Shown here piece after piece: positions 36,311-46,308 of a stretch of DNA of 64,000 nt (position 1 is its first letter; each line of letters begins with the position of its first letter). The DNA is from Alphaproteobacteria bacterium (GTDB taxonomy: Bacteria > Pseudomonadota > Alphaproteobacteria > Micropepsales > Micropepsaceae): the NCBI GenBank assembly GCA_947475445.1, contig CANJLC010000008.1:16064-80063 (forward strand), read 5' to 3'. Made by a program: the position numbers and the translations under genes. Below the pieces are notes generated by a model. That model worked only from the letters and a program-made list of their open reading frames with translations. It was not told where the DNA came from and did no database searches.

Positions 36311-37501
36311 TTAACCCTTGAGTGCTTCAACGCCGGGCAGTTGCTTGCCTTCCAGCCATTCCAGGAATGCCCCGCCCGCGGTCGAGACATAGGTAAAATC
36401 CTTGTCCACGCCGGCATGGGCGAGGGCCGCAACCGTATCGCCGCCACCCGCCACGCTCAACAGGCGTCCTGCCCTGGTTGCGTCCGCCACGGCCTTTGCC
36501 GCCGCCACGGTTCCCGAGTCAAAGGGCGCAGTTTCAAAGGCGCCGAAGGGGCCGTTCCACACCAGCGTCTTGGCGCTTGCCAGTTTTTCCTGGAAGGCCG
36601 CGATGGTCCCGGGCCCCACATCCAGCGCCATTTCATCGGCGGCGATGTCGTTGATTCCCACCGTTCGGTTCGCGGCCCCGGCCTTGAATTCCTTGGCCAC
36701 CACCAGGTCGCTGGGCAGCAGGATGGTGCAGCCCTTGTCCTTGGCCATCGCCATCACTTTGCGCGCCGTTTCCAGATAATCCGGCTCGAACAGGGATTTG
36801 CCGACAGCGACGCCTTGCGCCGCCAGGAAGGTATTGGCCATGGCGCCGCCGATCACCAGGATCTGCACCTTGCCGACCATGTTTTGCAGAAGGTCGATCT
36901 TGGAAGAGACTTTCGCGCCGCCCACCACTGCCAGCACGGGGCGCTCGGGATTTGCCAGCGCCTTTTCCAGGTGGCGCAGTTCCTGTTCCATGGCGCGGCC
37001 GGCATAGGCTGGCAGGTAATCCGCGATCCCCGCCGTCGAGGCATGGGCGCGGTGCGCTGCGGAAAAGGCGTCGTTGACGAAGATATCGCCCAGCGCCGCC
37101 AGGTCCCTGGAATAACCCGGATCGTTCTTTTCTTCTTCGGCATGGAAACGGGTGTTTTCCAGGAGCAGGACTTCGCCATCCTTCAGCGCGGCAACCGCCG
37201 CCTGCGCAGCGGGGCCCCGGCTTTCGCCCACAAAGCCAACAGGACGGCCCACCGCCTGCGCCAGGGGCTGCGCCAGCGGCGCCAGCGACAGGGACGGCAC
37301 CACCTTGCCTTTGGGCCGGTCGAAATGGCTGAGCACGATCACGCGTGCGCCTTTTTCCGCCAGTTCGCGAATGGTGGGCGCCTGGCGCTCGATGCGAAGG
37401 CTGTCGGTCACCTTGCCGTCGGCCATGGGCACGTTCAGGTCTGCGCGCACGATGACGCGCTTGCCCTTCACATCCAGCCCATCGAGATCACGGAACGGCA
37501 T
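36311..37501 (-). CDS. pgk: Phosphoglycerate kinase
   Basis: A 396-residue glycolytic/gluconeogenic kinase. It has the N-terminal signature [24 protein letters not shown], the hinge and C-terminal nucleotide-binding motifs [27 protein letters not shown] and [15 protein letters not shown]. It follows gap by a single base and precedes fba. Confidence 0.95.
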   Translation of the reverse strand: MPFRDLDGLDVKGKRVIVRADLNVPMADGKVTDSLRIERQAPTIRELAEKGARVIVLSHFDRPKGKVVPSLSLAPLAQPLAQAVGRPVGFVGESRGPAAQAAVAALKDGEVLLLENTRFHAEEEKNDPGYSRDLAALGDIFVNDAFSAAHRAHASTAGIADYLPAYAGRAMEQELRHLEKALANPERPVLAVVGGAKVSSKIDLLQNMVGKVQILVIGGAMANTFLAAQGVAVGKSLFEPDYLETARKVMAMAKDKGCTILLPSDLVVAKEFKAGAANRTVGINDIAADEMALDVGPGTIAAFQEKLASAKTLVWNGPFGAFETAPFDSGTVAAAKAVADATRAGRLLSVAGGGDTVAALAHAGVDKDFTYVSTAGGAFLEWLEGKQLPGVEALKG

Positions 37502-37502
37502 G

Positions 37503-38510
37503 TCAGATCAGCTTGCCCATCGCCACGGCGGTGTCCGCCATGCGGTTGGAGAAGCCCCATTCATTGTCGTACCAGGTCATGATCGAGACGAATGTGCCGT
37601 CCATCACCTTGGTCTGGTCCAGCGCGAAAGAGGATGAGGCCGGCTGGTGGTTGAAATCCACCGACACCAGCTTCTCATGCACCACTTCCAGGATGCCCTT
37701 GAGGGGGCCCAGCGCGGCGCCCTTGATGGCGTTGTTGATCTCTTCGACGCTAGTGGGACGCTTGGCGATGAATTTCAGGTCCACCAGCGAGACATTGGGC
37801 GTGGGCACGCGCACCGAAACGCCGTCCAGCTTGCCCTTGAGTTCCGGCAGCACCAGGCCCACGGCTTTCGCAGCGCCCGTTGAAGTGGGGATCATCGAAA
37901 GCGCGGCAGCGCGGCCGCGATACAGGTCCTTGTGCATCTGGTCCAGCGAGGGCTGGTCATTGGTATAGGAATGGATCGTGGTCATCATGCCGCGTTCGAT
38001 GCCGACCGCGTCATTCAGCACCTTGGCCACCGGCACCAGGCAGTTGGTGGTGCAGGACGCGTTGGACACGATCAGGTGATCCTTGGTCAGCTTGTCGTGG
38101 TTGACGCCATAGACCACGGTGAGATCGACATTGTCGGCGGGGGCGGAAATCAGCACGCGCTTGGCGCCGGCCGTCAAATGCGCCGAGGCTTTTTCCTTGG
38201 AGGTGAAGATGCCGGTGCATTCCAGCGCGATATCGACATCCAGTTCCTTGTGCGGCAGTTCGGCCGGGTTCTTGACGGCGGTGACCTTGATGCGGTGACC
38301 GGCGGCGATCATCACATCGCCTTCCACCGTCACCGTGCCCGGGAAGCGGCCATGCACGCTGTCATAGCGCAGCAGATGGGCGTTGGTTTCCACCGGCCCC
38401 AGGTCATTGACGGCAACCACTTCGATGTCGCGGCGGCCCGATTCCACGATGGCCCGAAGGACCAGCCGTCCGATGCGGCCAAAGCCATTGATGGCTACAC
38501 GCAATGCCAT
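37503..38510 (-). CDS. gap: Glyceraldehyde-3-phosphate dehydrogenase, type I
   Basis: A 335-residue enzyme with the NAD-binding [15 protein letters not shown], catalytic cysteine in [12 protein letters not shown] (about residue 152), and [18 protein letters not shown]. Its general role is glycolysis or gluconeogenesis; with tkt, pgk and fba it could also serve a pentose cycle. No prkA or rubisco genes are in the window, so there is no direct evidence for carbon fixation here. Confidence 0.95.
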   Translation of the reverse strand: MALRVAINGFGRIGRLVLRAIVESGRRDIEVVAVNDLGPVETNAHLLRYDSVHGRFPGTVTVEGDVMIAAGHRIKVTAVKNPAELPHKELDVDIALECTGIFTSKEKASAHLTAGAKRVLISAPADNVDLTVVYGVNHDKLTKDHLIVSNASCTTNCLVPVAKVLNDAVGIERGMMTTIHSYTNDQPSLDQMHKDLYRGRAAALSMIPTSTGAAKAVGLVLPELKGKLDGVSVRVPTPNVSLVDLKFIAKRPTSVEEINNAIKGAALGPLKGILEVVHEKLVSVDFNHQPASSSFALDQTKVMDGTFVSIMTWYDNEWGFSNRMADTAVAMGKLI

Positions 38511-38526
38511 GTTCGTCTCTCCAGCG

Positions 38527-40506
38527 TTACTTTTTCAATGCTTTCCGGGCGGCATCTGCGGCCGCTTCCGGCGTGATGCCAAAATGCTTGTAGACTTCCT
38601 TGAAGGGCCCACTGGCGCCGAAGGAATGCATGCCGACAAAGGCGCCGCCCGCGCCCATATAGCGGTCCCAGCCCATCTGGCCGCCCGCCTCGATGGCGAT
38701 GCGCGGCAGGCTGCCAAGCACGTTCTGGCGGAAGGCTTCGTCCTGTTCCTCGAACAGGCTCCAGCAGGGCATGGAGACAATGCGCGCGCCGATGCCGTCC
38801 TTGGCCAGCAAGTCGCGCGCCGCCACGGCCAGCGCAATCTCGGTGCCGGTGGCGAGGAACGTCACCATGGCGTTGGCGTCGGCCACCAGTTCATAGGCGC
38901 CCTTGGCGCAGCGATTGTCCGTCGTGTGCTCGGTCCGCACCGTGGGCACATCCTGGCGCGAGAAAGCGATCAGGCTGGGCCGGTCCTTGCTCTGAAGCGC
39001 GATCTGCCAGCATTCGGCGGTTTCCACGCTGTCTGCCGGACGCATCACCAGCAAATTTGGTATGGCGCGCGCCGCCGCCAGATGCTCGACCGGCTGGTGG
39101 GTGGGGCCGTCTTCGCCCACGCCGATGGAGTCATGCGTCATCACGAAGATCACGCGAATGCCCATCAGGGCGGCGAGGCGGATGGAGGGACGGCAGTAAT
39201 CGGAAAAGACAAAGAAGGTGCCGCCATAGGGAATGATGCCGCCATGCAGCGCCATGCCGTTCATCGCCGCCGCCATGCCATGCTCGCGGATGCCGTAATG
39301 GACATAGCGGCCCGAGAAATCGGCGGGCGTGATGGAATTGATGTTCTTGGTCTTGGTGTTGTTGGACGGCGTCAGGTCAGCCGAGCCGCCGATGGTGCTG
39401 GTGAGTTCGGCATTGATGACTTCCAGCGCCTTCTCGGAAAATTTGCGCGTGCCGGCAGCCGGCTTTTCGGCGCTGAATTTTTCCTTGAGCGCGTTCAGTC
39501 CTGCGCCCAGCCCGGCGGGCAGCACGCCCGCGATGGCGTCGTCGAATTCCTGTTTCTTCGGGGACGCGGATTTGCGCGCATTCCAGGCGTCATGGGCCGC
39601 CTTGCCGCGTGCGCCGATGGCGCGCCAGTCCTTCAAAAGCGCATCGGGCACTTCGAACGGCCCATGGTTCCAGCCCAGCGTCTTGCGGCAGGCGGCCACT
39701 GCTTCGGCGCCCGGCGCATCGCTATGGGCTTTCTGGGTCCCGGCGGTGGGAAGGCCAAAACCGATCTGGGTGCGGCAGGCGATCAGCACCGGCCCTTTGG
39801 CATCCTGGGCCTTCGACAAGGCGCGGGCGATGTCGGCGGCGTCATGGCCGTCACAGGCATCGGTGGTCCAGCCCGCCGCCTTGAAGCGTGCGATCTGGTC
39901 GGTCGAGGAGGACAGCGAGACGGCGCCGTCAATGGTGATGGAATTGTCGTCCCACAGCACGATCAGGCCCTTGGGCTTCAAATGCCCCGCCAGCGAAATG
40001 GCTTCGTGGGAAATGCCTTCTTCCAGATCGCCATCCGAGGCGATGACATAGGTCTTGTGTTCCACCAGCCCGCCGCCGAAGCGCGCGTTCAGGTGACGCT
40101 CGGCAATCGCCATGCCCACGGCATTGGCGATGCCCTGGCCCAGCGGCCCGGTGGTGGTCTCGATGCCCGGGATATGGCCATATTCGGGATGCCCGGCGCA
40201 GGGGCTGCCCACTTTGCGGAAGGCCTTGATGTCGTCCAGCGTGATGCCGGGGCCGCCAGTCAGCCACAGCAAAGAATAAAGCAGCATCGAGCCATGGCCG
40301 CCCGACAGCACAAAGCGGTCGCGGTCAGGCCAGGCCGGATCGGCGGCATCGAATTTCAGGAACTGGCTGTAGAGGACCGTGGCGACATCGGCCATGCCCA
40401 ATGGCAGGCCCGGATGGCCGGATTTGGCGGCCTCCACCGCGTCCATCGAAAGGACGCGGATGACATTGGCAAGTTCGCGTATTTTGGCCTGCGCAGGGCT
40501 TGTCAT
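38527..40506 (-). CDS. tkt: Transketolase
   Basis: A 659-residue thiamine-diphosphate enzyme. Motifs: [22 protein letters not shown], the ThDP motif GDGDLEEG-like segment ([19 protein letters not shown]), and [23 protein letters not shown]. The ATG at 40506 ([17 protein letters not shown]) is the family start; 26 extra upstream codons are rejected. First gene of the tkt-gap-pgk-fba-thiE unit, divergent from the DUF4164-zapA genes. Confidence 0.95.
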   Translation of the reverse strand: MTSPAQAKIRELANVIRVLSMDAVEAAKSGHPGLPLGMADVATVLYSQFLKFDAADPAWPDRDRFVLSGGHGSMLLYSLLWLTGGPGITLDDIKAFRKVGSPCAGHPEYGHIPGIETTTGPLGQGIANAVGMAIAERHLNARFGGGLVEHKTYVIASDGDLEEGISHEAISLAGHLKPKGLIVLWDDNSITIDGAVSLSSSTDQIARFKAAGWTTDACDGHDAADIARALSKAQDAKGPVLIACRTQIGFGLPTAGTQKAHSDAPGAEAVAACRKTLGWNHGPFEVPDALLKDWRAIGARGKAAHDAWNARKSASPKKQEFDDAIAGVLPAGLGAGLNALKEKFSAEKPAAGTRKFSEKALEVINAELTSTIGGSADLTPSNNTKTKNINSITPADFSGRYVHYGIREHGMAAAMNGMALHGGIIPYGGTFFVFSDYCRPSIRLAALMGIRVIFVMTHDSIGVGEDGPTHQPVEHLAAARAIPNLLVMRPADSVETAECWQIALQSKDRPSLIAFSRQDVPTVRTEHTTDNRCAKGAYELVADANAMVTFLATGTEIALAVAARDLLAKDGIGARIVSMPCWSLFEEQDEAFRQNVLGSLPRIAIEAGGQMGWDRYMGAGGAFVGMHSFGASGPFKEVYKHFGITPEAAADAARKALKK

Positions 40507-40653
40507 GGCTCGGTTTCCGCCGGTGGTGGGCAGGCCATAAGAGGGGGGTGCCCGTCCGTCAAGACCTGCCGCAAAAGGCCCCACGATATTGCGTTTGACC
40601 CCCTTTCCCTGACGGGCCTAAGGTCGCCAGGAGATCGCAACAAAGGGTTGCCC

Positions 40654-40908
40654 GTGAGCCGGCTTGACCTGGCGGCTGAACGTCTGGCCGCCGCCCTTGA
40701 ACACCTTGAAAAAGCTGCCGATTCGGCCGCTGCGCGCGCGCCTTTGGCGTCCGTGGACAGCGGCCTGGAAAGCGAAAGACAGGCCCTCTTGGCGCGTATT
40801 GCCGCGCTGGAGGAAGAGCTGGCCTCCCTTTCGGGCATAACGGAAGAAGTCGAAAGCCGGCTGGACGGGGCGATCGGTGAAATCCGTGCTGCCCTGGCAA
40901 GGAGCTGA
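40654..40908 (+). CDS. DUF4164-like small coiled-coil protein
   Basis: An 84-residue, Ala/Leu/Glu-rich protein predicted to be one or two coiled coils (LDLAAERLAAALEHLEKA; ERQALLARIAALEEELASL). A short protein of this kind precedes zapA in many alphaproteobacteria, which is the main support for its being real. GTG start with AAAGGG six bases upstream. It ends one base before the zapA ATG, so the two are co-transcribed. Function unknown; a division link is inferred from the neighbour. Confidence 0.75.
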   Translation: MSRLDLAAERLAAALEHLEKAADSAAARAPLASVDSGLESERQALLARIAALEEELASLSGITEEVESRLDGAIGEIRAALARS

Positions 40909-40909
40909 T

Positions 40910-41269
40910 ATGCCTCTGGTCAACGTCATGGTGAATGGCCGCGCCTACACCATCGCCTGCGATGACGGCGAGGAAGATCATTTGCGCGAACTGGCCGCCA
41001 CGGTGGATGCCAAGGCCCGCGAAGTCCTCAGTTCGGTGGGCCAGGTGGGCGACACGCGGTTGCTTTTGATGGCGGCGCTGCTGATGGCCGATGAACACCA
41101 CTCCGCCTTGTCCCGCCTTGACGCATCCGCCCAGGCCGCCGGCGATATCGATAGCGTGCGCAGCGGGCTGGAAAGCCGCATCCTGGCGGCGGAAAGTTCC
41201 GCTGCCGACGCCCTGGAACAGGCCGCCGCACGGGTGGAAGCCATTGCCGCGCGGCTGGTGGACGCTTAG
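40910..41269 (+). CDS. zapA: Cell division protein ZapA
   Basis: A 119-residue FtsZ-ring associated protein. The N-terminal domain VNVMVNGRAYTIACDDGEEDHLRELAATVDAKAREV is typical ZapA, followed by a long helix (LLLMAALLMADEHHSAL and onward) that forms the dimer coiled coil. The ATG at 40910 follows AAGGAG. Immediately downstream is the 6S RNA candidate, a conserved arrangement. Confidence 0.92.
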   Translation: MPLVNVMVNGRAYTIACDDGEEDHLRELAATVDAKAREVLSSVGQVGDTRLLLMAALLMADEHHSALSRLDASAQAAGDIDSVRSGLESRILAAESSAADALEQAAARVEAIAARLVDA

Positions 41270-41440
41270 ATTAAGGACGGACGGATACTGCCTCGCGTCG
41301 TCAGGTAGCGATGCCCAGGGGCCTTAATGTACTCATCGGGAGTTGTCCCTGACTGGAACCGTGGTTCCGGATACACGACGCCCACCTGCAACTGCAGGCC
41401 CATGAGATCCAAACCAACGCCGAATGCGGTTCCGTCCACC
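41270..41440 (+). ncRNA. ssrS: 6S RNA candidate (RNA polymerase regulator)
   Basis: The gap between zapA and the cyclo-ligase is where 6S RNA lies in many proteobacteria. The sequence folds as a rod: closing stem GGACGGA (41275-41281) with TCCGTCC (41431-41437); inner arms CTCAT/ATGAG (41332-41336, 41402-41406), GGG/CCC and AGTTG/CAACT (41341-41345, 41389-41393); and an apical hairpin GGAAC-CGTG-GTTCC (41355-41368). About 165 nt is right for 6S, with an unpaired central region on both sides between the closing stem and the rod. Exact ends are not determined. Confidence 0.72.
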
Positions 41441-41474
41441 TCTTTCCGGCGCGCGAAGCGCGGGAGCATGCCTG

Positions 41475-41530
41475 ACAGGCATGCGACAGGGATAAGGTGC
41501 TGCGAGCTTGAGCGGGCAGCCCTGCCCGGA
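41475..41530. repeat. Palindrome plus GCTGCGAGCTTG repeat
   Basis: Downstream of the 6S candidate lies GCATGCCTG-A-CAGGCATGC, then GCTGCGAGCTTGAGCGGGCA. The latter matches the GCTGCGAGCTTGGGCGAGCA upstream of ffh at 18 of 20 positions. Both copies sit between a palindrome and the start of a gene. Confidence 0.6.
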
Positions 41531-41544
41531 GCACACTTCAGCCC

Positions 41545-42099
41545 ATGAATTCCAAATCCGAACTCCGCAAGATTGCACGCCAGAACCGCACGAAATTGGC
41601 GCACACCAATATCGCAGCCGCGCTAGCCCTCCATGCCGGAACGCTGGGGCTGGCGCCCGGCGACATAGTCGGCGCCTACCATGCCCTGCCGGCCGAAGCC
41701 GATCCCGCCCTGCTGCTGCGCGCGCTGGTGAAACAGGGTTGCCACATCGCCTTTCCCCGCATCGCGGGAAAAGACCGGCCGCTGGAATTTCACGGCGTCC
41801 CGGATGGCGAAGTGCTGCGCCCCGGCGCCTATGGCATCCATGAGCCGCAGGCCCATTGGCCCTGCGTGCTGCCGAAAATCCTGCTGGTGCCGCTCCTGGC
41901 CTTTGACAAGCGGGGCCAGCGCCTGGGCTATGGCGGCGGCTTCTATGACCGCACGCTGTCGGGCCTGAAGACCGCGTCAAACATCCGCGCTATCGGCATC
42001 GGCTATGCCGGGCAGGAAGTTGCCTCGCTTCCGGCAGAGCCGCATGATATGGCGCTGGACGGCGTCCTCACCGAACAGGGCTTGCGGGAATTTTCATGA
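41545..42099 (+). CDS. 5-formyltetrahydrofolate cyclo-ligase
   Basis: A 184-residue ATP-dependent enzyme converting 5-formyl-THF to 5,10-methenyl-THF. N-terminal KSELRKIARQNR, PRIAGKDRPLEFH, and the C-terminal LLVPLLAFDKRGQRLGYGGGFYDRTL with the GYGGGFYDR signature identify it. It is the ygfA-type gene downstream of 6S RNA. Its stop overlaps the next gene by four bases. Confidence 0.93.
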   Translation: MNSKSELRKIARQNRTKLAHTNIAAALALHAGTLGLAPGDIVGAYHALPAEADPALLLRALVKQGCHIAFPRIAGKDRPLEFHGVPDGEVLRPGAYGIHEPQAHWPCVLPKILLVPLLAFDKRGQRLGYGGGFYDRTLSGLKTASNIRAIGIGYAGQEVASLPAEPHDMALDGVLTEQGLREFS

Positions 42100-42908
42100 A
42101 TATTCTTTTTCTGGGCGACGTGATCGGCAAGCCGGGCCGCGACGCGGTGGCTGAGCATCTGCCCGCCATGAAAAAGGCCATGCAGCCCGACCTCATCATC
42201 GCCAATGGCGAAAATGCGGCGGGCGGCTTCGGCCTTACCCGCGCCATTGCCGAGGAATATTTCGGCATGGGCATCGACGTGATCTCCACCGGCAATCACT
42301 GGGCCGACCAGAAGGAAATCCTTACCTATATCGACAATGAGGACCGCATCCTGCGGCCCGCCAATTACCCGCCGGGCACGCCGGGGCGCGGCGCCAATCT
42401 CTACAAGACCGCTGCCGGCCAAAGCGTGCTGGTGATCAATGTGATGGGCCGCGTCTTCATGGATGCGCTGGGCGATCCCTTCGCGGCCGTGGATGCCGAG
42501 CTGAACGCCTGTCCGCTGGGCGAAGCCGCCGACGCCATCATCGTGGACATCCATGCCGAGGCCACGTCCGAGAAAATGGCGATGGGCCACTTCTGCGATG
42601 GCCGCGCCAGCCTGGTGGTCGGCACGCACCAGCATGTCCCCACCGGCGACGCCCAGGTTTTCCCCGGCGGCACCGCCTACCAGACCGATGCCGGGGCCTG
42701 CGCCGATTATGATTCCGTGATCGGCATGGACAAGGCCGAGCCGCTGCAGCGTTTCACGCGCAAGATTTCCAGCCAGCGTTTTGCCCCCGCCACCGGCCCC
42801 GCCACGGTCTGCGGCGTGTTCGTGCAGACCGGTCCGAAAGGCCTGGCCACCCGCATTGAAGCCGTGCGTATCGGCGGGCGGCTGAAGCAGGCGCTGCCGC
42901 AATTGTGA
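42096..42908 (+). CDS. YmdB-family metallophosphoesterase
   Basis: A 270-residue protein starting MNILFLGDVIGKPGRDAV. The metal ligands are in GDVIG, IANGENAAGGFG, STGNHWAD and the late VVGTHQHVPTGD histidines, the pattern of the TIGR00282 family (Bacillus YmdB), which hydrolyses cyclic nucleotides in vitro. It is coupled to the cyclo-ligase and to the next gene by four-base overlaps. Confidence 0.9.
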   Translation: MNILFLGDVIGKPGRDAVAEHLPAMKKAMQPDLIIANGENAAGGFGLTRAIAEEYFGMGIDVISTGNHWADQKEILTYIDNEDRILRPANYPPGTPGRGANLYKTAAGQSVLVINVMGRVFMDALGDPFAAVDAELNACPLGEAADAIIVDIHAEATSEKMAMGHFCDGRASLVVGTHQHVPTGDAQVFPGGTAYQTDAGACADYDSVIGMDKAEPLQRFTRKISSQRFAPATGPATVCGVFVQTGPKGLATRIEAVRIGGRLKQALPQL

Positions 42909-44314
42909 GCCCACAAAGCCTCCAGCGCGGCGCTTACGCCCTTGTGGTCCTGCTGGGGCTGGCGGTGCTGCTCTGCGCGGGGATCGAGCTTTTCACCCTC
43001 ACCGCGCCCATTCTCAAGAACTACAATGAAGGCTGGAACGCCACTCACGCCCAGGCGGCGATGACGGCGCCGGCCTCGCTTTATCCGGGGGCGCAGTCCT
43101 TCCTCACCAACAATTACCCGCCGCTGTCTTTCTTGGTGGTGGGATGGACGGCAAGCCTCACCGGCCTGGACGCCATCCTGGCCGGACGCCTGGTTTCCTT
43201 CCTCGCACTGGTCGGCACCGGGGTTTGCCTCAGCCTTGCCGCGCGCGCCTTTGGCTGCCGCTGGCGTTACGCGGTTATCGCCGCCTTGCTGTTCTGGGCC
43301 GCGCCCTGGGTGATCGTGCGCTTTGCCGCGATGAACGATCCACAGCTCTTGGGCAATTTCCTGGACGCCATCGGCCTTGCGGTCATCGCACGCAATCCGC
43401 GCAGCATGCGCCATATCGCGCTGTCCGCCCTGTTCCTCACTTTGGCGGAATTCGTCAAGCCGATTTACGTCACCCTGCCACTGGCGCTGCTGGCCTGGCT
43501 GTTTGTGACGCAGCGGCGCAGCGCCTGGGCGCTGGCCGGCTTTGGCCTGCTCTTCGCCGCGATCGGCTACGCGCTCACCTTTTTCATCTTGCACGTCGAA
43601 CTGCTGGGCCAGCTGTTTTCGCCGCGCGTCTTTCTCTGGTCCAAGATCACCGGCCAGCCCGGCCAATGGCTGCTGGTCGAGGCGCTGCCTTTGCTCGCAA
43701 GCCTGGCGCTGCTGCGCCGGCGCGGCGATGTGGCGGCCTTGTTTGCCGGTCTCTATGCGGCGCTGGCCTTTGTCCTGGCCCTGTTTTTCTCGGGCGGCGA
43801 CGGCGTGTCCGCCAGCCAGATGATGGAGCCGGCGATGGCGGTCGCACTTGGCGCGGCGCTCTGGCTGCACAAGAACGAAAACCGCCGCTGGAGTTTCGCG
43901 GGCCTGGGCTTTGTCGCCGCGCTGCAGGCCGTGATGCTGGTCCTCAGTTTCCTGGGGCTGTGGGCGGCGCGGCCCTCCTTGCAGGAATTGATGGGCAGCC
44001 GCTACGCCACCCGTTTCGATGTCGCCCTGATCGCCAGGCATAAAGAGCCTGTGCTGTGCGAGACCATGGCGCTTTGCTACTGGGCCGGCAAAACACCGCA
44101 GATGGATGCGTTCGGCTTCACCCAGGCGCTGAAATCCGGCAAGCGCAGTCCCGATGATTTCGTCCGCCTGCTGGATGCCAAGGCCTATTCCATGATCCAG
44201 CTCCAGCCGCGCTCCCAATTCGCCCTGCCGTCGCCGCTGTGGAACGCCATCATCCGCAGCTATTACCTGGAACATCAGGACAAGAACGGCTTCTTCCTGA
44301 TCCCGCGGGATTAG
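42905..44314 (+). CDS. Polytopic membrane protein, GT-C glycosyltransferase-like
   Basis: A 469-residue protein with about ten hydrophobic helices. The first periplasmic loop contains NYNEGWNATHAQAAM followed by YPGAQSFLTNNYPPLSFLVVG, a layout like ArnT/RgtA-type lipid-linked glycosyltransferases where acidic residues in loop 1 are catalytic. No canonical D-x-D is evident, so this is a fold-level suggestion. GTG start overlapping the previous stop. Confidence 0.65.
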   Translation: MSPQSLQRGAYALVVLLGLAVLLCAGIELFTLTAPILKNYNEGWNATHAQAAMTAPASLYPGAQSFLTNNYPPLSFLVVGWTASLTGLDAILAGRLVSFLALVGTGVCLSLAARAFGCRWRYAVIAALLFWAAPWVIVRFAAMNDPQLLGNFLDAIGLAVIARNPRSMRHIALSALFLTLAEFVKPIYVTLPLALLAWLFVTQRRSAWALAGFGLLFAAIGYALTFFILHVELLGQLFSPRVFLWSKITGQPGQWLLVEALPLLASLALLRRRGDVAALFAGLYAALAFVLALFFSGGDGVSASQMMEPAMAVALGAALWLHKNENRRWSFAGLGFVAALQAVMLVLSFLGLWAARPSLQELMGSRYATRFDVALIARHKEPVLCETMALCYWAGKTPQMDAFGFTQALKSGKRSPDDFVRLLDAKAYSMIQLQPRSQFALPSPLWNAIIRSYYLEHQDKNGFFLIPRD

Positions 44315-44369
44315 GGCCGGGCCGGTCCGCTGCTTTTTTCTGCGCATTGTCGCGCGCGGCGGTTCGATA

Positions 44370-45002
44370 TTACTTCTTCCCGGAATTGTCAGAATAGACC
44401 GGCTGGTTCTCGTATTGCTTTTGGAAAGTGAACCCATTCGCGATGTTCGCGATGATGCACGCACCGGTATTGATCAGATTGACTGCTTTGGGGTTTCCGC
44501 ACGGCAGCAACAGCGGCGCCTTCTTGCGTGCGAGTTCGAGTTCCCATTGCTTTGCGCCCGCCACCCTGTTGCTGTGATCGCCATAATCCACAGCGCTGGG
44601 GTCATAGCTGGGAAGTGCGCTGAGTTTTCGGCACCGTGACCGTTGTGCCTCATCAAGGGTTGTAAAATTCTCTGGAGCGCAGCCATTCAAGGCTTGCCCG
44701 AACCCCTGCAGTGATGGCAGTGGCACGGCGGGCGCTGCCGCCAGAGGCGGCACCAGGCGGGCCGGCGGCTCGATCTTGGGCGTGACGGTGATGGCGCCGG
44801 GCAGGCTGAGTGTGCGGCCGGGCAGAGGTTGGACCTTCTGCAATTGGGGCAGCAGCCAGGTCAGCTCATGCTGCAATGCTGGCCGGGCCGGGAAATGTGG
44901 CATGGCGGCGATGAGGGCTAGAAAAAAACCGCCCTGTAGGAGGATCGCGCCGAAAACGCCGGCCAGGCGGCTGGAGCGGGCAGGACGATGGCTCGGACGC
45001 AT
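44370..45002 (-). CDS. Membrane-anchored protein, function unknown
   Basis: A 210-residue protein: basic N-terminus, one membrane helix (LAGVFGAILLQGGFFLALIAA), a proline-rich linker (residues about 55-95), then a soluble domain with several cysteines (NGCAPENFTTLDEAQRSRCR, LLPCGNPKAVNLINTGACI). The layout recalls TonB-like or envelope scaffold proteins, but no domain is recognised. It lies 39 bases downstream of padR on the same strand. Confidence 0.6.
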   Translation of the reverse strand: MRPSHRPARSSRLAGVFGAILLQGGFFLALIAAMPHFPARPALQHELTWLLPQLQKVQPLPGRTLSLPGAITVTPKIEPPARLVPPLAAAPAVPLPSLQGFGQALNGCAPENFTTLDEAQRSRCRKLSALPSYDPSAVDYGDHSNRVAGAKQWELELARKKAPLLLPCGNPKAVNLINTGACIIANIANGFTFQKQYENQPVYSDNSGKK

Positions 45003-45041
45003 ACGCGCTCCGTGTAAGACCAGTCCCCGCTGGCGGGAACC

Positions 45042-45380
45042 TTAGCCGGGCCGTAGCACTTGGCCAACGGCCCGGTTCACGCGGCTCCATTCGTCGGTCA
45101 GGTCGAACAGCCGCCGCACGCCCTTGGAAGTGAGGGTGTAATAGATGCGCCTCCGCCCGCCCGCCTCCTGGGGCCTGGCCCGCAGCGCCCCGCCCTTTTC
45201 CAGCGCGTGAAGCAGGGGATAGATCAGCCCCTCGCCGGAGGTGATGACATCACCCGTCTGTTGCCGGATCGCCTGGACGATCTCATAGCCATACATCTCC
45301 TGGTCCTGCAGCAGGCGCAGGATCAAAAGCTCCGGCACACCCGCCAAAAACCCGCCATTTCCGCGCTTTTCGTCTGCCAA
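45042..45380 (-). CDS. PadR-family transcriptional regulator
   Basis: A 112-residue winged-helix repressor: LILRLLQDQEMYGYEIVQAIR, the turn SGEGLIYPLLHALEKGGALRA and the wing GGRRRIYYTLTSKGVRRL are the PadR domain; the C-terminal dimerisation helix is short. The start is a TTG, with GAGG about ten bases upstream and inside the nearer operator. Two inverted 19-bp palindromes just upstream are likely its operators, so autoregulation is expected. Confidence 0.9.
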   Translation of the reverse strand: MADEKRGNGGFLAGVPELLILRLLQDQEMYGYEIVQAIRQQTGDVITSGEGLIYPLLHALEKGGALRARPQEAGGRRRIYYTLTSKGVRRLFDLTDEWSRVNRAVGQVLRPG

Positions 45381-45388
45381 GACTTTAA

Positions 45389-45441
45389 TACCTCGAATAT
45401 ATAGGTATATGCGATTTCCACATACCTATCATTTCGAGGTA
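45389..45441. promoter_or_regulatory. Paired palindromic operators upstream of padR
   Basis: Two 19-bp sites of the form TACCT-N9-AGGTA occur at 45389-45407 and 45423-45441. They are near-reverse-complements of each other, so the whole 53-bp block is itself an inverted repeat with outer arms AATACCTCGAA / TTCGAGGTATT. The nearer site overlaps the padR leader. PadR dimers bind such dyads. Confidence 0.7.
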
Positions 45442-45538
45442 TTGTCCGTAAAGAGCGCCAACCCGGTCCATCCCACTGGGGCGCTTGAAGGGGATTTGGG
45501 GTCCGGCTATGCCGTGCGGCCCAGCAAGAGAGTCCCCC

Positions 45539-46285
45539 ATGGCCGGCCATAGCCAGTTCAAGAACATCATGTTCCGCAAGGGCAAGCAGGACAAAGAGCG
45601 CTCCAAGCTCTTCGCCAAGCTTTCCCGCGAAATCACCGTGGCCGCCAAGGCGGGCCTGCCAGACCCCAACCACAATCCGCGCCTGCGCACGGCCATCCTC
45701 GCCGCCAAGCAGGAATCCATGCCCAAGGACAATATCCAGCGCGCCATCACCAAGGCGACGGGCGGCGATGCCGAGAATTACGACGAGATCCGTTATGAGG
45801 GCCGCGGCCCCGGCGGCGTCGCCCTGATCGTCGAGACCATGACCGACAACCGCAACCGCACCAGCGCCGATGTCCGCGCCGCTTTCTCCAAATATGGCGG
45901 CGCCATGGGCGAAACCGGCTCGGTCAGCTTCATGTTCGACCATGTCGGCGTCATCACCTATCCGCTCGCCAGGGGCAGCGAAGACGCCATGCTGGAAGCC
46001 GCCCTGGAAGCCGGCGCCGACGAATGCGTTTCCAGCGCCGAAGGCCATGAGTTCCTCACCAGCATCGAAAGCTTCAATGCCGTGCGTGACGCGCTGGAAG
46101 CCAAGCTGGGCGCGCCCCAGTCCGCCGCCATCACCTGGCGCCCCCAGAACAATGTCGTGGTGCCGGACGAAGCGGGCGAAACCCTGATCAAGCTGATCGA
46201 AGTCCTGGACGACCATGACGACGTCCAGAACATCTATGGCAATTACGAACTATCGGATGCCTTGATCGCCAAGCTGGCGGACTAG
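45539..46285 (+). CDS. yebC: YebC/PmpR-family protein
   Basis: A 248-residue protein with [20 protein letters not shown], the family start, and conserved [19 protein letters not shown] and [14 protein letters not shown]. YebC homologues act as DNA-binding regulators or, as shown for some, ribosome-associated factors helping translation of proline-rich stretches. In many genomes it precedes ruvC; here an antiporter gene is inserted between them. The ATG at 45539 is chosen over an upstream in-frame ATG at 45485. Confidence 0.93.
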   Translation: MAGHSQFKNIMFRKGKQDKERSKLFAKLSREITVAAKAGLPDPNHNPRLRTAILAAKQESMPKDNIQRAITKATGGDAENYDEIRYEGRGPGGVALIVETMTDNRNRTSADVRAAFSKYGGAMGETGSVSFMFDHVGVITYPLARGSEDAMLEAALEAGADECVSSAEGHEFLTSIESFNAVRDALEAKLGAPQSAAITWRPQNNVVVPDEAGETLIKLIEVLDDHDDVQNIYGNYELSDALIAKLAD

Positions 46286-46308
46286 CCCACAGTCCCTATA
46301 GTCGGGAC

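Noticed and set aside
35483-37582. 699-codon open frame on the plus strand
   Set aside because: Antisense to fba, pgk and part of gap, whose motifs are unmistakable.
38383-40908. 841-codon open frame on the plus strand
   Set aside because: Antisense to transketolase and running into the DUF4164 gene; low-complexity His/Gly/Arg translation with no family features.
41327-41548. 73-codon plus-strand frame between zapA and the cyclo-ligase
   Set aside because: It covers the right half of the 6S RNA candidate and a palindrome; no ribosome site or similarity.
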